Assembly (NCBI GenBank): GCA_029066845.1 | Contig: JAIEFR010000016.1 | Span: forward strand, 1 to 64,000 | Source of the DNA: Clostridia bacterium | Lineage (GTDB): Bacteria; Bacillota; Clostridia; Christensenellales; Borkfalkiaceae | Direction of reading: 5' to 3' | Length of the DNA: 64,000 nucleotides | Shown here: in pieces, positions 61,936 to 64,000 of the stretch | How the letters are laid out: each line of letters opens with the position of its first letter | Numbering within the stretch: the stretch's first letter is position 1 | The notes under the pieces: model-generated | The model's database searches: none | Told to the model about the DNA's origin: nothing | What the model saw: only the letters and a program-made list of their open reading frames with translations | Position numbers and translations under genes: made by a program

Positions 61936-61962
61936 AAGCTCCCGCGCGTGGCGGGAGCTTAT
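61936..61962 (-). terminator. Terminator of rplS
   Basis: A 10-bp stem (AAGCTCCCGC, 61936-61945 with 61951-61960) with a 5-base loop, followed on the minus strand by TTTT. Confidence 0.85.
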
Positions 61963-61966
61963 TTAA

Positions 61967-62311
61967 TTATCTTATTTCCTGTATCTTAGCAGCCTTACCG
62001 GTCAGCCCTCTCAGGTAGTAGAGTTTAGCTCTTCTTACCTTACCCTTCTTGACTACCGCGATGGACGCGATTTTGGGAGAGTGAACGGGGAAGGTTCTTT
62101 CAACGCCTACGCCGAAAGATAAGCGGCGGACGGTGAAGCTTTCTCTTATACCGCCGTGCTTCTTGGCTATTACAACGCCCTCGAAGTTCTGAATTCTTTC
62201 CTTCGTACCCTCGATAACCTTAAAGCCGACCCTTACGGTGTCGCCTACGTTGAACGCGGGAACGCTGTCCTTCATTCCTTCCTTTTCAATGGCTTCAATC
62301 AACTTACTCAT
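61967..62311 (-). CDS. rplS: Ribosomal protein L19
   Basis: This 114-residue protein of the inter-subunit bridge has the standard [18 protein letters not shown] and [29 protein letters not shown] precedes ATG 62311. It has its own promoter, a structured leader and its own terminator. Confidence 0.96.
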   Translation of the reverse strand: MSKLIEAIEKEGMKDSVPAFNVGDTVRVGFKVIEGTKERIQNFEGVVIAKKHGGIRESFTVRRLSFGVGVERTFPVHSPKIASIAVVKKGKVRRAKLYYLRGLTGKAAKIQEIR

Positions 62312-62336
62312 TTTGACTTTTCCTCCGATTAACCAA

Positions 62337-62370
62337 GTATTCTTGCGGCGGTTCTGCCGTAGCGGAATAC
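62337..62370 (-). promoter_or_regulatory. Candidate L19 leader structure
   Basis: The rplS leader contains an outer stem GTATTC (62337-62342) / GAATAC (62365-62370) and an inner CGGC/GCCG hairpin, shortly before the binding site. Firmicutes rplS genes often carry an autoregulatory L19 leader. The match to that family was not tested. Confidence 0.4.
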
Positions 62371-62416
62371 CCGAAGTCTTTTAAATTTTATTTGCTTTTT
62401 TTGCGATTGCCATACT

Positions 62417-62445
62417 ATCTTAGCAAATGAAAAACAAAAATGCAA
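62417..62445 (-). promoter_or_regulatory. Promoter of rplS
   Basis: On the minus strand, TTGCAT (62440-62445), 17 bases, TAAGAT (62417-62422). Confidence 0.5.
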
Positions 62446-62499
62446 CTATTTTTACAGGGTGTGTCGCAAATTTCACAAAACAAATTTTCCCCGCCCCTA

Positions 62500-62519
62500 T
62501 ATATAATATGTATTATATA
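62500..62519. repeat. AT palindrome after yraN
   Basis: TATATAATA-TG-TATTATATA is a perfect 9-bp inverted repeat just past the yraN stop. It may help end the rbgA-rnhB-yraN message; an operator is also possible. Confidence 0.35.
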
Positions 62520-62525
62520 AATACC

Positions 62526-62876
62526 TCAATAGAAGGCGTTTTCGATATGGTTTATGCCCGCCTTCGTCACTTCGATAATATCGAAACGGACGGTGCAATC
62601 TATTTCCCTGTGAACGAAATAATAACGCACGCAGTTTTTATACCGCTGCATACGCTTTTTATCAACCGCCTGGTTGGGCGCGCCGAAATAGTCGCTCGAA
62701 CGGGTCTTGACCTCGATAAAAGCAAGCACGCCATCCTGCTCGGCAATTATATCCACCTCGCCGAAAGGACACCTGTAATTGCGCTCCACAATATTGTAGC
62801 CGCACTTTTCAAGATAGTCCGCAGCCCTGCTCTCGCCCGCAAAACCCAGCTTTCTCTTCTCGCCGTTTACTGCCAT
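62526..62876 (-). CDS. yraN: YraN/UPF0102 nuclease-fold protein
   Basis: This 116-residue protein has the PD-(D/E)xK-type core NYRCPFGEVDIIAEQDG and FIEVKTRSS. The family is found next to rnhB across bacteria and its substrate is unsettled. It overlaps rnhB by 10 bases. Confidence 0.9.
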   Translation of the reverse strand: MAVNGEKRKLGFAGESRAADYLEKCGYNIVERNYRCPFGEVDIIAEQDGVLAFIEVKTRSSDYFGAPNQAVDKKRMQRYKNCVRYYFVHREIDCTVRFDIIEVTKAGINHIENAFY

Positions 62877-63475
62877 TTTTTGGTGAAACTCCTGCGGTGA
62901 ATGGGCGTCAGCCCGAACTGCTCGATAGCCTTTATGTGCGCCTGCGAGCCATAGCCCGCGTTGCTTTCGAAGCCGTACTGCGGATATTCTTTTGCGTAGT
63001 CCGCCATAAGCTTGTCCCTGTACACTTTGGCGATAATGGAAGCCGCGCCAATGGAATAGCTTAACGCGTCGCCCTTGATTATCGACTTCTGCGGAATAGC
63101 AATGTCCAGGGTCATATTGCCGTCGGTAAGTACGAAGTCGGGCGCAACGTTCAGCCCCTCAACCGCGTTCTTCATACACAGTCTTGTCGCCTGCAAAATG
63201 TTGATTTCATCGATAATTTGCGGTTCGACGCGGCATATGCGGTAGGCAACCGCCTTATTTATTATGTTTTCGCTTAAATTTTCGCGCTTTTTAGCGGTAA
63301 GCTTTTTGCTGTCGTCCACGCCCTCAATAAGGTCGTCAAGCGGCATTATTACGGCGGCGCACACCACGGGACCGGCAAGCGGACCTCTGCCCACTTCGTC
63401 CACACCGCAAATATATTTGCAGCCCTTTGCTAGCAATTCTCTTTCGTATTCCAGTTTATCCATTTTAAAAAACAA
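62867..63475 (-). CDS. rnhB: Ribonuclease HII
   Basis: This 202-residue enzyme cuts RNA in RNA-DNA hybrids at single ribonucleotides. The catalytic acids lie in CGVDEVGRGPLAGPVVCAA (Asp and Glu), DFVLTDGN (Asp) and the SIIAKVYRD region (Asp). It overlaps rbgA by 11 bases, the conserved rbgA-rnhB pair of Firmicutes. Confidence 0.95.
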   Translation of the reverse strand: MFFKMDKLEYERELLAKGCKYICGVDEVGRGPLAGPVVCAAVIMPLDDLIEGVDDSKKLTAKKRENLSENIINKAVAYRICRVEPQIIDEINILQATRLCMKNAVEGLNVAPDFVLTDGNMTLDIAIPQKSIIKGDALSYSIGAASIIAKVYRDKLMADYAKEYPQYGFESNAGYGSQAHIKAIEQFGLTPIHRRSFTKKWQ

Positions 63476-64000
63476 AGCCTTTGCAATCGTTTAAATCGTC
63501 GAGCGTTACCTTGCCAAGCCTGCCCTTGCGGAAGTCGTCAATAACCGCCTTTTCGCCACGCTCGTAGTCGTAATCGTTGCCGCGCAGAACGAAGCCGCGC
63601 CGCGCGCAAACCTTGTCCAGCATTTCCAGCGGAGTAATCTCCCCGTCCGTCTGCGCCCCCACGCCTATGCCGTACCTTTCGGCAAGCGCCGCGGGGTACT
63701 TTTCCTTAAGCTCCGCCAACAGTGCCAGGGCAATATCGTCCAGGTCGAGAATATCGTCGTTTAAACTGCCCACGTACGCAAGGCGCACGGCAAGGCTTTG
63801 GTTGACGAAGGAGGGCGGCGTGGTGCCCGGCGTATCTAAAAGCTCGTACCCGTCCAGACGTATCCACTGTTTGCCGCGCGTTACGCCGGCCTTGTTACCC
63901 GTCTGTGCGCGCGCGTTGCCCGCAAGCAGATTGATGACCGTGCTCTTGCCCGTGTTGGGCACGCCGCACACCATAAAGCGGAAAGTCTGGGTGTACCCCT
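63465..64000 (-). CDS. rbgA: Ribosome assembly GTPase RbgA (YlqF), C-terminal part
   Basis: The gene continues past the right edge; the reading frame is open through 64000 (GYTQTFRF before MVCGVPNTGKST), so ATG 63974 is not the start. The circularly permuted GTPase order means G4/G5 lie outside. G1 GVPNTGKST and G3 DTPGTTPPS are visible, followed by the C-terminal helical domain. It matures the 50S subunit in Firmicutes. Confidence 0.9.
   Translation of the reverse strand, partial: GYTQTFRFMVCGVPNTGKSTVINLLAGNARAQTGNKAGVTRGKQWIRLDGYELLDTPGTTPPSFVNQSLAVRLAYVGSLNDDILDLDDIALALLAELKEKYPAALAERYGIGVGAQTDGEITPLEMLDKVCARRGFVLRGNDYDYERGEKAVIDDFRKGRLGKVTLDDLNDCKGFVF

Noticed and set aside
1..64000. 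Possible tRNA genes, CRISPR arrays, insertion sequences or prophage
   Set aside because: No cloverleaf TPC-loop motif in an intergenic gap, no regularly spaced repeats, no transposase or phage structural gene was found. The XRE gene alone does not make a prophage.

Overview
The window looks like a chromosomal segment of an uncultured, gut-type Clostridia (Bacillota). The reasons are Firmicutes gene order (rbgA-rnhB-yraN-rplS ... dprA-topA-trmFO-hslV-hslU), a Firmicutes-type L27 N-terminal extension, the folate-dependent TrmFO, MsmX-type sugar ATPases, LytTR/DUF3021 regulation and sigma-A promoters with strong Shine-Dalgarno sites. No rRNA, tRNA, CRISPR array, insertion sequence or prophage was seen. 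There is no gene-free stretch over 300 bases.

Layout. (1) 1-4.9 kb: a lipoprotein fragment, then a minus-strand iscS-iscU-ttcA-like sulfur/Fe-S operon divergent from nadA-Rrf2. An inverted repeat lies between the two promoters. An XRE regulator / small acidic protein pair follows. (2) 4.9-10.5 kb: alpha-glucan metabolism (GlgB, neopullulanase-type GH13) and a YitT-family membrane protein. (3) 10.5-16.2 kb: a giant surface protein with MBG-like repeats, one C-terminal membrane segment and a roughly 280-residue cytoplasmic tail. Its 5' end contains a G10 tract and is out of frame. (4) 16.4-23 kb: a stand-alone KDPG aldolase, L21-L27, an AraC-type regulator, a lipid kinase, and a LytTR-DUF3021-ABC exporter operon. 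(5) 23-46 kb: a pectin utilisation locus. (6) 46.2-50 kb: a calcium-type P-ATPase and an SPFH protein. (7) 50.2-64 kb: a housekeeping block (trx, hisS, Sel1 protein, hslUV, trmFO, topA, dprA, comM, rplS, yraN, rnhB, rbgA fragment).

The pectin locus has three transcription units. An 11-gene minus-strand operon (35509 to 23052) encodes a carbohydrate ABC importer (oversized lipoprotein binding protein, two permeases, MsmX-type ATPase), five small membrane proteins I cannot assign, a GH28 galacturonase and a GH105 unsaturated galacturonyl hydrolase. A divergent plus-strand gene encodes a pectin methylesterase. An 8-gene minus-strand operon (46006 to 36697) encodes KDPG aldolase fused to a VOC domain, KDG kinase, a TIM-barrel protein, KduI, a second MsmX-type ATPase, UxaB, UxaA and UxaC. 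The enzymes show no signal peptides, so the inferred scheme is uptake of methylated or acidic oligosaccharides, then cytoplasmic de-esterification, trimming and conversion to KDG, KDPG, pyruvate and glyceraldehyde 3-phosphate. KduD is not in the window.

The strongest leads are the five unassigned membrane proteins inside the pectin importer operon, the giant protein with its disrupted poly-G 5' end, and several promoters whose -10 box lies so close to the start codon that the mRNA should be leaderless.
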